NCBI RefSeq assembly: GCF_001625305.1
Contig: NW_017803943.1
Coordinates: 2,821,732-2,885,731, forward strand
From: Branchiostoma belcheri
Taxonomy: Eukaryota > Chordata > Leptocardii > Amphioxiformes > Branchiostomatidae
DNA: 64,000 nucleotides
Direction: 5' to 3'
Positions 34,124 through 46,180 of the stretch are shown here, in pieces. The number at the start of each line of letters is the position of its first letter. The stretch's first letter is position 1. The notes beneath the pieces are model-generated. The model was not told the DNA's origin and did no database searches. It saw nothing but the letters and a program-made list of their open reading frames with translations. The position numbers and the translations under genes are program-made.

Positions 34124-37100
34124 ATGACTAGGAGGGAGAGGTCAAAGGTTAAGGCCATGCAAGAACATACCTACGTATACATTCCCATCATCCTATGTAT
34201 TCTAACTGGAATACAAACAACAAATGCCTGTAAGTGTTTCATGTATTTGTGCACCTTGCAATTTCACAACACTACAGAAAATTCTCAAATTAATTTCACT
34301 TTTCCTGGTTACACAAGTACTTGTATTTATTTTGGTTGGGTGGGCCGTGGGTTTGTGTATCTGTTTGTCAGGATAGGGTTGGTTGATAGCACATGGGTAG
34401 GAAGATTGACAGGCAGAATGACAGGGAGTCTCAGAATCTGGTGGGGGGGGGGGAGTCAGCATGGCACCTTGTGGTCAACATAGGGAAATTCAGGAAGTTG
34501 AGGATTCAGGAATCTCTGATTTCTTGTTAAAATTTTGTGGACAAAATCTAATTCGCAGTAGATAGGTTGCCACCAAACTGTGAACCACTCTGAATGTTTC
34601 AGAATTTACACGTACATAAGATTTTAGACCTTTCACCATTAATTTGTTCCATAATGATTGTTTTTTATCATCATTTTTACCATTTCCAGCGGCCCTGGGA
34701 CTGACGTGTACTGTGTGCAGTGCAACCCACCTGGATTCTAACATCACCTGTACCTGGAACACTCAGCCAAATGTTTCATATTCACCATTCTTCAAACTGC
34801 AATTTGGAACTTCGTGTACAAGGTAAAGGAAGCATCCTACATTTAACTAGCCTGGATGCCAGACTGTTGTCAGGGCCAGTGTACAGGCCAGTCCTTCAGT
34901 TAGATCCTGAGGCTAGGAGTGCCAATGGTAAAATTTCCTTGGCCCTGAAGCCAAGGAACTAGCCTGTATATGTATTATATATATTGGCCCTGGTAACAGT
35001 CTGATACCCAGGCTAACATTTGACTGTGGTGGATTTTAAAAATCTTTTTGTCAATGGAATCTGTGTGTAACTGTACATTTCAAATGTATCTCTATTAAAA
35101 TTTCCTAAGTACTCTTTTTCTTGAACACACTTAGTAACAGACATATTGTAGTCAAAATGTCATCCTTTTTTGGAGAGAGATTATTTTTTATTGTCATACT
35201 GTAAAGTCATTTATTTAATTTATTTATTCAGACACTATTATTTTCATGATTTGTTTTCTGTGTAACCTATTGTTTTGTACATGTAAAACATTGCAGATGG
35301 TAAAAAGTTTGTTCTGTGTTGTTTTCAGTCATACCTCATGGCAAGTGTGCAGCAGTTCATCAGACGGCTCGTGTGAAATCCCCTTTCTTGACTGTGAATC
35401 CACGTTCGACCGGTTTCAAGTGAAGGTGGAACCGTCCAACTCAGGGCCCCAAACAATCAGCTTTTACAAGAGTGACATTGGTAAATGCATGTGACTTGCT
35501 ATCCCTTTGAACCACAATAGTGGCATTGGAAGCATGGGTATACAGTAGTCAAACCTGTATTATCTTTACAGTACATAAGGACCACCTAGCTATTGATGTA
35601 CAGAGAAACTTGTACAAGTGACCACCTGTACATAAGGACCACCTGACCATTGATATAGGCAAACTTCTACTAGTGACCACCTCTACATAAGGACCACCCA
35701 GACATTGTTGTACAGTCAAACCTGTACTTGTGACCACTTCTACAGAAGGGTAACCTTGCCATTGATACAGTCAAACGTTTAGTACTAGTGGCCACCTATA
35801 CATAAGGACCACCTTGCCATTGATATACAGTCAAACCTGTACAAGCGACAATCTCTACGTACATAAGAACCTCCCCATTATGTATGTATAATAATTTGCC
35901 CATGCAGCAACACCCCCCTCGCCACCGCATTGGTGTGGTCTAAAGGAAAGGCAAGAGCCTCCCCAGCCTAGCAATAGTGTTGAAGGATCCCGCTCAGTGG
36001 GAGAGTCCAAGTTTCGTGGGGTCCGCCGACCTAATTGTTTACGCTCCAGACCATGGCTGGAGCTGCGTGAAATAGGTAACAGTGGTTTGGAGTCAGGGTG
36101 TTCCTTTCCCAAGGTGGATTGTCTCCCTCCCCCCTAGCTGTGAGGGTCTGGGTGCTATTTACCAATAACTTACATGTACATGTTGGTATCAGTAATTCAT
36201 GGAGATGGTGCACATACTCCCCCTGTTGGCACGGGACAGTACTGCAGGGTTTGATATGGAACGAAATGGAGTAAAATGAAAAGAAATATGAAGCAAAAAA
36301 TAAAACAATAAGTCTCCATTTCACTCCATTTCATCCTACTTTGCCCCATTTTCAGCTCCCATTTTGCACTTCCTTTGCACTGGGCTTGTGGAGGAGCTAT
36401 TAATATTATTATACATGGACAAGAGAGATCCTAACACCTGGCTCTTACTCACACTCAAGGCAAAGGGCCTGAAGACAAGAAATATGGAGGGCATGGAAGG
36501 TTAATGTACACACTGGGCACATCACACTGTCACAAAAGGAAAACATCTTGTTTTCCTCTGTTTGTTCTCCTTCTGGTTCAAGCACTGACCTTGTCAATGA
36601 CCTGAACCAGACCGTCTGTCACCATGGTAACTGGTGTTGGGTTACATAATGTTGCAGTTTTAGAGCAGGAGGGATTTAGACTCCTTTTACCATATAATAT
36701 GTGAATATGTTTGTGTAAGAATTAACAGAGCAGACCATATGTGTAGGAAAACAAATATGCATTTGCTTCGTAAATATTGTCTTTCTACTTTGACTTACAC
36801 GTATTCTGATTATGTTATCTTTCCGTTCACAGCTAAACCCCTTCCCCCGGAAGATCTGACTGTTCAGGCTGACAGCAGTAAACAGCTAACAGTGCGGTGG
36901 AGGATGCATGAGTGTACAGATTTGGGAATCAACACCTACAAATGTCAGGTCAAATATACCTCACCGCAGAACATAACCGGGGTTAGTGAAGATTTACATT
37001 GTACTTTTGTGTAGTTATAAATTATGATTTCTGCCACAGTCATACAATGGCCAGGAAGTAGAAAAACGGTAATGACTATTTATGATATAAATAAAGATCT

Positions 37101-40100
37101 ATGACAGAATATTAATAAGAGGATGTAAAGGTATTTGAAAATTGCTTCTTACTGTAAAATTGCCTTCCTCACAGGACACAGGGATTTTCTTTTAAACCAC
37201 CAAATTTGTCTCTTACCTTGCTTACGTTTTGGTGGTATCAGACACCTTTCTAAGAGCTTCTGACTGGAGTTCTGCTGTAAAAGTGCCACCTACATCGGCT
37301 ACATATAGCGGCAAGAAGCAGAACTCCAGTCAGAAGCTCTGACGAAGGTGTCTGATAGACACCAAAACGTAAGCAAGGTAAGAGATTAGTGATGCATACC
37401 GGTTCATCACTGGACTTGGATCCGGACTTGTAAGAATGTTTAGGTTCAAGTCCAAAAAAACCTAAAAGTCAAGAACCGAGTCCAGACTTATTACCATAAA
37501 AGACCATTTCACATACCCCTTTTCTTTCCAAACCACCTAAAACTTTCCGTAGATTGCAAAGTCTTTGCTGCAAAATGAAGAAAACATTGCTATCGGGCAT
37601 CGTCAAGTACCGGCCTCCATGTTGTGTGGCCAAAGTTTCACCCAGACAACATTGCAATGTTGCCAACATGCAATTTTGTATATGCCATGGGTTTAGGTCC
37701 TGACCTGTCCGGAACTGAACCTAAACCTCTGGACTTGAATCCGGACCTGAACCTGAAATTGGGTTTAGGTATGCATCACTATAAGAGACAACATTGGTTG
37801 TGTCAAAGAAAATCCCTGTGTCCTACCAGCCTGATGAAACTATTTTCGGATGCCTTCCTTACAGACGTCAAATGCTACAGTTGACTTTATCCCAGAAAGT
37901 TCCTCAAAGAAGTTGAAGCGCCTGAGTCCGTACACACGGTACAGGGTCCGGGTCAGGTGTAAGCCCTTACTTGTAGGTCTTTGGGGCGACTTCACAAACA
38001 CAGTGGAAGCACGAACACATGCCTCAGGTAAAGACACTCTGTTTGTTCTGTTATCATGTGTTTTTGTGTTTAAAGTTAAAACTTCAGATCCAACACAAAG
38101 AAATTCTCTTACCTAGAGCTTTCCACCAGTCACTCTGGTCTTCCTCAGTAGACTGACCCAGTGAGACTTGTCACATGGCTTCTTTGATGTTTAACGTCAA
38201 CACTGGGTCAAAGGTATCTGGTAGACGATGTGAGCCCCCGTATATATTTTTGTACTGTTTTTTTTTCTTGCGTATAGAGGGATTGTGTATTTATTCCCTA
38301 ACTAGTTTGCTTGGATTGTGATGTCATTGATGTTTTCACTACTGTAAAGCAGTGTAAAGTCAACAAGCTGGTATACCCTCAAGCTTGACAATAAAGAAAA
38401 AGATAAACAAATAATTGTCAATTGTAAAAATTTCCCTTTTCTCCCTTTTTCCTCAGCCCCGTCTCGTGGTCCTGTTGTACAGACACCTGAAGATGTTTGG
38501 TTAGACTACAGAAAAGGACTCCGAAACGTCACCCTGGAGTGGGAGGTAACATCTCAGACCTCATCACCTTTCTCCTAGCTTACTTACTTATCCTCTTCAT
38601 CCCTTGCGAAACATAAGGCCGAGCCTTTTTTCTCCTATCTGGGTCTTTGGCAGCACGTTGGCAGACATACTGCGCCTGTGCAGAACCCTGGATTTTCGTT
38701 GGTTTTCGTTGGATGTTTGGTCAACGTTGCATCAGAATTTTGCCTGTTGCAGACGATATCTTTTCCGACGTAACATTTGAAAACTACTGTCGGAATGCTA
38801 ACCTTATATGAGCAAGTTATATGAGACGTTCTGCCGAAGTGCTATTCCCAATACGTTACAGGTTTTGCGCAGGTGCAGTACGTTCTGCCGACGTGCTGTC
38901 TTTGGCCACCTTCTCTGCTCAGGTCACCCGTCACAGTTCTTCTTCAGGTGGTTTTGGGTCTGTCTCTAGCTGTTCCTAGTTGCACCACTGAAAAACACAT
39001 GTAGCTTTTTGCTCGAGTGCTAAAATGTTTTAATCTCTCTAAATCTTTTCGTCAAGTGAAAAAGGGTGCCTCAAGTTAACAAGGATTTATAAAATAAAGA
39101 CTAAATTTTAACCGCCAACACTAAACTGAACTGGCAGTTCAAGTTTAGTCTTTATTTTATAATGACTTGTAATGAGCTGGTGTGTTACGCTGAAGGCGGT
39201 TATACGGTTATACCAGCTATACAGTCTCAGATACAGACTTGCACAAACACAGATGAACTTTCAATTATACAAGGATTTTCTTCCCGCCAGGCTTTGTCAA
39301 CAGTAGATTACAACAGTAGAGTACTTCTGGGATATCACATCAGAGTCCAGGACGTGAGAACTGCTGAGGTTATGGAGTTGGCAGTGAACGACACCGGATC
39401 CCAGACATACACCCGCACCCTGGGTCACCTGAAACTGTCGGGATACAGAGTCAACATCACAGCTTATAATGAGGAGGGGCACTCACCACCAACCTCCCGC
39501 ATCATTCCAGACAGAGCAACAAGTGAGCTTGCTCCCTGTTTCAGTCAGAAATAAAAAGTTGTGCCAATCAATGACTTTCAAATCACTGTAGCAGTACTGT
39601 CTGTTCATTGTAGCCTGGGCACCATCTGAATTTTGCTAGAAAAAAATTGTAGCGCAGCGGAGCAAAATCCAGATGGTACCCAGGCTATGTTCATCAACTG
39701 CTATCTGTGTTCTTTACATTTACATACTGGTAGATATGAAAACATGGAAGTCTTCGTTTGTATCAATTTCTTCTAATTTGACAATTTGGTTTCATTGTTC
39801 TAGGACTCTTTTTTTTTTACAAAAATGATTTTTTTTTTTAATTTTACAAAAAAAGCACACTAAAGAAAAATTCTGTACCTTCCTTTATAGGGCCGGACCC
39901 TCCAAGAGACCCTGTTGCCTTGGCAACAAGTGACAACAACCTCCAGTTGTCATGGCAACCACCAGCAGAGGTCGGAGGCATCGAAATCTACATCGTCCTC
40001 TGGTGCGAGCTGGAAACAGATGCATCCTGTTTAGGGCAGGAGAAGAGCATGAGTGTTAATGGGAGTGAGCTGTCAGTCAACGTGACAGACAGCTGGCGAC

Positions 40101-43100
40101 CTCTGACCCGCTACAGGTTCGTGGTGAAGGCAGAGAATTCTGCAGGACAGAGTGGGGCGTCGACGGCAGCCATTGGCTATGTTCAACAAGGAGGTAAGGA
40201 GGCATCTTTAACTGTCATATAGTTAAACATGTACGTGTGAAATGGAACAAATGAGACTCCGAGATACCTGGAAGATGTTTCAGATCGACTTAACCATAGT
40301 TTATGTTTGGCACAGTTGATATTATTTACATTTGAATCATATGTATTGTACAATTGTTGTGCAATATTGTTGATCATATCAGCTATTTGAAATCCTTCTG
40401 ACACCGTAAGGTTTATAGGGCGGTGCCCATCTCTTCTATAGCCCCTGGGCCTCACAGTTATACATGGGCTAGTCCACTGTTTTGTGTAAAGACATACTGA
40501 TTCGTGTACTACATAATGATTGGGAGCATTAAATTGAATGTTTTTTTTTATGTTGCCAGTGCCGTCCTCCCCGCCCCAGAATGTGACAGTCCAGGCTGAA
40601 ACCTCCACATCACTGCTGGTGAGCTGGAAGCCACCACCTCTCCAGGACAGGAGGGGGGTCATCACCACATACAGGGTGTATTACTACGTCACACCGACTA
40701 TCAGTGGACAGCAGATGGCTACAGGTTTGTATCAGTTGTCTGTATCTGTATTAGTACACCATTAGCTTTATAGACTGTTACACAATCGGTAAACAATTTC
40801 ATCTGGTTTGAAAGAGACTCCTTCATATATAACTATAAGAAGGTTTTTTAGTCAACAAAACGAGTGGTTTGGTGTAACGAAATAAGCTTAAGAAATCTGT
40901 GCTTTATTAGTACATAAAAAGGCAAACTTGTGAACAAAATTTCAAGTATAGGTGTAGATACAGCAATTTCTTTGTAGACCTACATGTATACTTAAATCCT
41001 AGGTATGTACCCACATGTATACCTAGAATATTTAGGATTCACAGCTCTAGTTACCAGTAGTTCATAAACATTTTTTTACATTTTTTGTTCTTCAGCAGTT
41101 GAGCAGAATGTAACAGTGAGGATCCCTGATGACTCCCAGCCTGTACAGTTCTCTCTGTCAGAGCTGAAACCGTTCACATACTACACAGTCAGACTGTCAG
41201 CAGTAACGTCACAGGGGGAGGGCGACAAAACTCTGCCTACAGGGGCAAGGACCAGAGAGGCAGGTGAGTTACACTATGCAATACTTGTTTTGTTTTACCC
41301 TCCAGTCCATGGGTGCTGCCATACTGATTTGTGATGTCATATGGGTCAGCCATCTTGGATCTTACTAGTTGACAATCATAGAATGTCTCAGCCAACCAAT
41401 CATAAGTTGAATTTATTTGCTCTATTTAGCTGAAAAATAGCATTCTTTAATAGCGAATGTATCTGATATTTTTATTCTGGACTGTATGTGTACAAGTCTC
41501 TCAGAGTCATGAAAGTCCAGCAAGTGTAGTGTAACTGATTGTGGCTTGTTGCACAGTGATTTTTGAGATATTGTATTTTGTTGTACAATAATCTCTCTAT
41601 GTTTCTAGCTCCAAGTGGCCCACCTTCCGATGTGCGGATTTACGACGTCAATGTGAACAATGTGACCATGTCCTGGACACCCCCATCTCAGCCCAATGGA
41701 ATCATCCGTTATTACATCATCAAGTATGGAGACAACACCACCGCAACAGAGGGAAACCACACAGCCTTCATTTTAGAGGGTCTGGAAGGAGGCACTAACT
41801 ATGCCATACGAGTACAAGGTTGTACTGCGGCAGAAACCCCATGTGGACCCTTTTCATCGGCACAGAATGTTGAAACTAAAGTAGGAGGTATGTGAATTAA
41901 AGTTCAATTTGTTCATATCATTTTGCTTTTGCTATCTCTCTCTCTCTCTCTTACATAGTTATGTACAGTGTACGGTAAACTTATTTAAGGATGCTGAAAA
42001 ATCTTACCTTCAAATGTAAAATTCTATTTGTAGAAAAATTGTAAGTATAGGTAATATAATGATCCCATAACCCTGCTTAACTTGATGAAATCTTGGTGAA
42101 AGAAACAAATGAGAAATTAGGAAAGGAAATGCAAGAATTTGAACATCCTGGTCCCAGTCTCTTATTGGTTGAACAGTGGTGCAGTTACTTGATTGGCAGC
42201 CAGGATATTATGGTCTATTGCACACAGCATATGACATTGTAGTTATGTAAGACTTGCTTTGACAATGTTTAATTTTTCAGTTCCTGGAGTTGTGCAGAAT
42301 CTGTTGGCAGAGTTTGAGCCCACAAGCGGCGATGTCAGCATCTCCTGGACTCCGCCTGCGCTGAAAAACGGACGAGACATCACCTACGTGATTTCGTACA
42401 GACAGAAAGATGTCAGCAGGAGTGACAACACTGCTGTCACCACCAGTACAACACACTGGACCAGCAACAAGCCTGCAAGCACTTGCTCTGATGGACTGGA
42501 GCTTTTGTTCACGGTCCACGCACGGACAAGGGACCCGGAAACCGGACAGGTGTTTGACGGACCGAGTTCAACTGTGTACCTGTCATGTGATGACAGACCA
42601 GGGACTGCACCCTCTTCTGGTGGTAAGGCCTGTTTGTTTGTTTGTTTCCACTGAAAAATTTCTCATTTAGTAACAAAATTGTATCAATTTATTTCCCATG
42701 CAGTTACCACTAGAAATGGTCTTGCTGGATACTGGAGAACAATCCTTTTTTATGCAGAATAGTGCAAAAGCTGTCATGTACAGAAGAATTTATCACTTGT
42801 TGTAAGTCAATAGGCAAAATAAATCTTTTGCAAGTCAGTACATGTCAAAGCACATCATTGTTCCTATAACATAGCCTAAGCTCCATTCTTGAACATGAAT
42901 ATGGGCAGTTCCTCAGCAAAATAGTATTTTTTTTTCTGTACTGGACAACTTCTAACTAGAACCTCTCTAATCTGTTTCAGACATGCACAGAGCCAGACTG
43001 ACATTGGAGGCTAAAGTTGGGATCATACTAGCTGTACTCATTGCCTGTTTAGGGGGTATAGCTGCACTGGTGCCCCAATGCAGGAAAATGTGAGTCAATT

Positions 43101-44508
43101 ATACAGTATAGATAAAGATTATTTTTGATATTCGGTTGCCTTGCAAATCTTGCTTCTTTTTACATCTTATTATATTCCAATTGTGAATTGAAGGGTGACA
43201 CAAGTCCGATTTTTGTTGCTCAACAGTTGCTCAGAAGGGGACGGGGGTTAAGTACTGAGGTTTAAGTTTAATTCCCACAACACTGCTTTCTAATCCTGTA
43301 TTTTGCGGCATGAGCCTTTATTGTAAAGCAAGTAAACTGTAGTGCAATAAACTTAAAATTCTTTGTTAGACTTGGAGTTACAAAACATTTTGACTTTGAT
43401 ACTTCTGTGTCGTTTGCAGGTATAAGAAGACCAACAATGTTCCAGGCCCTGCAGACTTCATCTCTGACCCTAACCAGGTAAAAAAAAAGTACATTCTTCC
43501 TCACCACAGTCTCCAAATCATTGTGTACTTGAATATTTTTGGGGGGACTTGTAATCATTGACTTGTAGCAGTTAAGCTCAGGAAACTAGAAGTAAATTTG
43601 GTGAGTGCAGATTTGAAACTTTTTTGGAGCCTCTTTGACTGGCTAAACTTATGTGTGTAGTTTTTTCTTACTTTCATTTTTGTCTCAAAAAGATCAGACA
43701 AGGATGATCATATTTCAGTTTTGTACCTTGTTGGTGGCCCATCTATGACGAAACATTGAGTCATCACAACAGCCAAATTGAAGATCCATACATGTCAATC
43801 TAGAAGAAAAAAAAAAACTAAACATAATTTCTTGTGACTGCTCAGGGTACATACTACACCATTCCTGATGGGCCCCAGACCCTGAACAACCTGCAGATCA
43901 TCAGCGAACAGTCGGGGAAGACTCCCGAGGTTCTGGACGACTTCAGCAAGCTTCGGGTTGAGCGGCAGTGGTCCCACGACTCTGCATTCGGGTCTGATTA
44001 CGGCAACAACAACGTCGACTTAGACCTGGCCGAGAAAAAGGCCCACTACTCCGTTGGCGGCAGCAGCAGTGGCTACAGCGATGTATCCGACGAAAATGCA
44101 GCCCTGCAACCAGACGCGAGCAAGGAGAAGAATTCACTTTCAAACAATCAAGAAGGTGATGTGGCAGACTATTCTAAGCTCGCTGACGTAGACAGCAACT
44201 TCAAGGACTTAAAAGTCAACTACGTCAAGCAGGACTTGAAAACGGTGAGCCCAAAAGGCTCAAAGTCGTCTCTAGATAATCTAGAAACGATAACAGACTA
44301 TTCCAAGGTGGCAGGAAAAAAGGACCATAGAAAGGATTTGGACGTCAACTACGTTCGAAACACAGGAACAAGTGGGAACAAGCCTAAAGACGTCCACAGA
44401 ACTGAAGAATCAAGCCGCAAGCATGCAGATATTCCTTATCGAGAAAATCCAGTTCCTGCCAAGTGTAAGACAGTTGATCCAGACAGTGTAGTTTACGTTA
44501 CAGTATAA
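34124..44508 (+). CDS. Receptor 2: gp130/LIFR-like class I cytokine receptor, 15 coding exons
   Basis: This paralog of receptor 1 lies 7.8 kb downstream on the same strand. Exons: 34124-34229, 34690-34822, 35329-35480, 36833-36981, 37865-38027, 38457-38545, 39291-39522, 39891-40193, 40560-40724, 41099-41263 (or from 41096), 41609-41887, 42281-42622, 42981-43089, 43420-43477, 43846-44508. GT/AG introns and phases agree, and the sum is 3,108 nt (1,035 residues). It has a signal peptide (1-35) and a D1 with C-T-W and the same seven cysteines as receptor 1. D2 carries a degenerate WSXWS (W220-G-D-F-T224). Five FN3 domains follow, then a membrane helix near 771-790. The juxtamembrane V803-P-G-P806 fits a Box1 core. 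The tail holds two copies of a Tyr module (Y924/Y941 and Y967/Y984). Y941 sits in Y-V-K-Q, a YxxQ STAT3-type site, and the C-terminus is V-Y-V-T-V. A second ATG at codon 12 could serve as an alternative start. Confidence 0.87.
34848..35015. mobile_element. TAGCC...GGCTA palindromic element, copy 2
   Basis: The left end 'tagcctggatgccagactgt' pairs with the right end 'acagtctgatacccaggcta', with further inner pairing ('ccttggcc..gaagccaagg'). It begins 25 bases downstream of the exon 2 donor of receptor 2. Confidence 0.65.
35540..35875. repeat. 55-60-bp minisatellite in receptor 2 intron 3
   Basis: About six diverged copies carry 'cagtcaaacctgtac', 'gtgaccacct', 'acataaggaccacc' and 'ccattgata' in order. 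The spacing between successive 'ataaggaccacc' motifs is 55-60 bases. Confidence 0.85.
37170..37830. mobile_element. Palindromic element interrupted by a hAT-like MITE
   Basis: The outer ends read 'aggacacagggattttctt' (near 37,176) and 'aagaaaatccctgtgtcct' (near 37,807). Long inner arms pair 37,209-37,276 with 37,318-37,387, including 'accttgcttacgttttggtg' on the left and its complement on the right. The right arm is split by the insertion at 37,387-37,781. It lies in receptor 2 intron 4, ending about 35 bases before exon 5. Confidence 0.75.
37387..37781. mobile_element. hAT-like MITE nested in the palindromic element
   Basis: This 395-bp insert has terminal inverted repeats TAGTGATGCATACC / GGTATGCATCACTA and is flanked by an 8-bp target duplication with one mismatch (taagagat at 37,379-37,386, taagagac at 37,782-37,789). 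Eight-base duplications are typical of hAT elements. The interior contains 'ggacttg..tccggac' repeats and no transposase frame. Confidence 0.8.
38120..38225. repeat. Dispersed repeat shared with 14,645-14,790 (opposite strand)
   Basis: 'accagtcactctggtcttcc' followed by 'agtagactgacccagtgaga' matches the reverse complement of the copy in receptor 1 intron 2. It lies in receptor 2 intron 5. Confidence 0.55.
38651..38898. mobile_element. hAT-like MITE in receptor 2 intron 6
   Basis: Imperfect terminal inverted repeats of about 40 bp begin CAGCACGTTGGCAGA and end with the complement (gttctgccgacgtgctg). The element is bordered by 'tctttgg' on both sides, a likely 7-8-bp target duplication. It is about 248 bp with no coding content. 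Confidence 0.7.
39085..39165. mobile_element. Short hairpin element
   Basis: 'ttataaaataaagactaaa' on the left and 'tttagtctttattttataa' on the right form a perfect 19-bp inverted pair around a short 'actggcagtt' core. It is a likely MITE remnant in receptor 2 intron 6. Confidence 0.7.
39611..39687. mobile_element. TAGCC...GGCTA palindromic element, copy 3
   Basis: This compact 77-bp foldback has 'tagcctgggcaccatctgaa' then 'ttttgct' pairing with 'agcaaaatccagatggtacc' then 'caggcta'. It lies in receptor 2 intron 7. Confidence 0.7.
41093..41098 (+). other. NAGNAG tandem splice acceptor, receptor 2 exon 10
   Basis: The acceptor reads ttCAGCAG. Use of the first AG (exon from 41,096) adds one Ala codon. 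Use of the second (from 41,099) gives a 165-nt exon, the same length as the matching receptor 1 exon. Both keep the frame. Confidence 0.7.
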
Positions 44509-45576
44509 CTGAAACACCCTTTACTGAGGGGTTAACAGGGTTTTCTGCACGTAAAACTGAGCATTTGCATGCCCAGAGTTTGTTGCTTAAAGGATGAGAT
44601 ACCTTTATGGAATAGACGTACTTTAGAAGCAGAAGCAGCAAGTTTTTAAATTTGAAAGGGCACTGTAGTTTGTGGAAAAGTTCATTGTAATCGGGTGACA
44701 GATTTGGTCAGTGCAAAGATGTCATGATCAGAGTATATGGGTTGTTTAAACCCCATATTCTAGCACTTAAACTGTGAATTCATGGAACCTATCTTTCTGC
44801 CTGTAAACCTTTTCTCCACCCACAAGCTGGCAACTGGACAAACAGATACACAAACCCACAGCTTAACCACCCAAAACAATACTGTACACAGAAGTAACTA
44901 CATGTAGCATGGCACCTACACACACTGTAGGCTAGCCCAACAGACATCATGATCTAAAAGTTCCTCTTATATACAATGTAGTTAGAACCGTAGTTATCCA
45001 AGAAAACCTTTGTCTACTTCTATGACAAAGAAATAACTTTTTGCATTTCAAAACATTCTGACAATACCATTCCATGCTTAGATATGCACTGTATCTATTT
45101 AGATTCCCATTAATACTGAATTCTCACAAGAGAAACAATGTGCAGGGATACTGTATTTTCTTCAATCGCAGCTCTATTCCATTTACAGCACTTATGCTTC
45201 TGTGTTCAGGGTATATCTCTTTACAGTAGTTTTGTAGTCCAGCTAAAGCCTATATAAGAATATTACTGGTATTTCAGTAGTTGAGAGCTAATGATGTGGT
45301 AAACATATACCTGTAGCTATTAGACCTAACTTGAAGTAGAATTGTCCTTAAGCAGGGTAAATCATGGGTTGTCTAAATGGTAGCAGGTTTTGATAAGACT
45401 GGAAGTGATTGCATGTGATTGCTGTGAAGAGTTGTTTTATTAACAATGCATGTTTCTTCTGTATATATACATGTATAATGTAATCATTTAATGGTTTTAA
45501 AGCCAGCACAGGGATAGCTGTAATTTGTTTCTGTCAAGCTTATTGTGAAATGGTATAAGAAGCTTCTGTATTCAGC

Positions 45577-45686
45577 AACCAGTGTTTTTTTTTTTTACAT
45601 CTGACATTTCAGTGACTTCTGTCTACTACTGTCTTCAGGGCAAAACAACAGATGACTGAGATGTAAAAAAAATACTGGTTGTTGAA
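45577..45686. mobile_element. Short inverted-repeat element
   Basis: 'agcaaccagtgttttttttt' then 'acatctgac' pairs with 'actgagatgtaaaaaaaata' then 'ctggttgtt'. The loop is about 50 bases, and the element is consistent with a MITE remnant. Confidence 0.6.
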
Positions 45687-45841
45687 AAAAGAACTTTCTT
45701 ATACAGGCTCTTGCCAACCTAATGAAATTATACAGGGTCTTGTGTAATGTTTTCGCTCCGTTACAGAATTTCCCCCATTTTCAGACCGTTCTGGCTAACC
45801 TCAAAGTTGTGAGAAAAGAACAAACTGCCTTGAGATTATGA

Positions 45842-46180
45842 ATTGATATGGAAACTGAATAGCAAATGGTTGACCATTAAAACTATAGCAAATTAAACTG
45901 CCTTTAAGTTAACAATCATGGTTACAAACAATTTTGAAATTTCAGGGGCTTTTTTGGACTATGTTTCATACACTGGAATCAGTCACTATGATATTAAAAA
46001 AAGATTAATTGTACATGCTAAAATGTATGTACTGACTGATATGGAAACAGAATAGCAAATGGTTCAACATCAAAACTATAGCAAACTGCCTATAACAATC
46101 ATGGTTTATATACAAACACTTGTGAAATTTCAGGGCTATTTCTGGCTGTTTCATGAACTGTGATCAATTACTATGTGATA
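45842..46180. repeat. Tandem duplication, about 194-bp unit
   Basis: Both copies share 'tgatatggaaac', 'gaatagcaaatggtt', 'aaaactatagcaaa', 'aacaatcatggtt' and 'gaaatttcaggg' in order. Divergence is moderate. Confidence 0.7.

Noticed and set aside
43834-43845. Start codon upstream of the receptor 2 last exon
   Set aside because: The open frame begins in intron sequence. The acceptor at 43,845 and phase agreement with exon 14 show that this is an internal exon.
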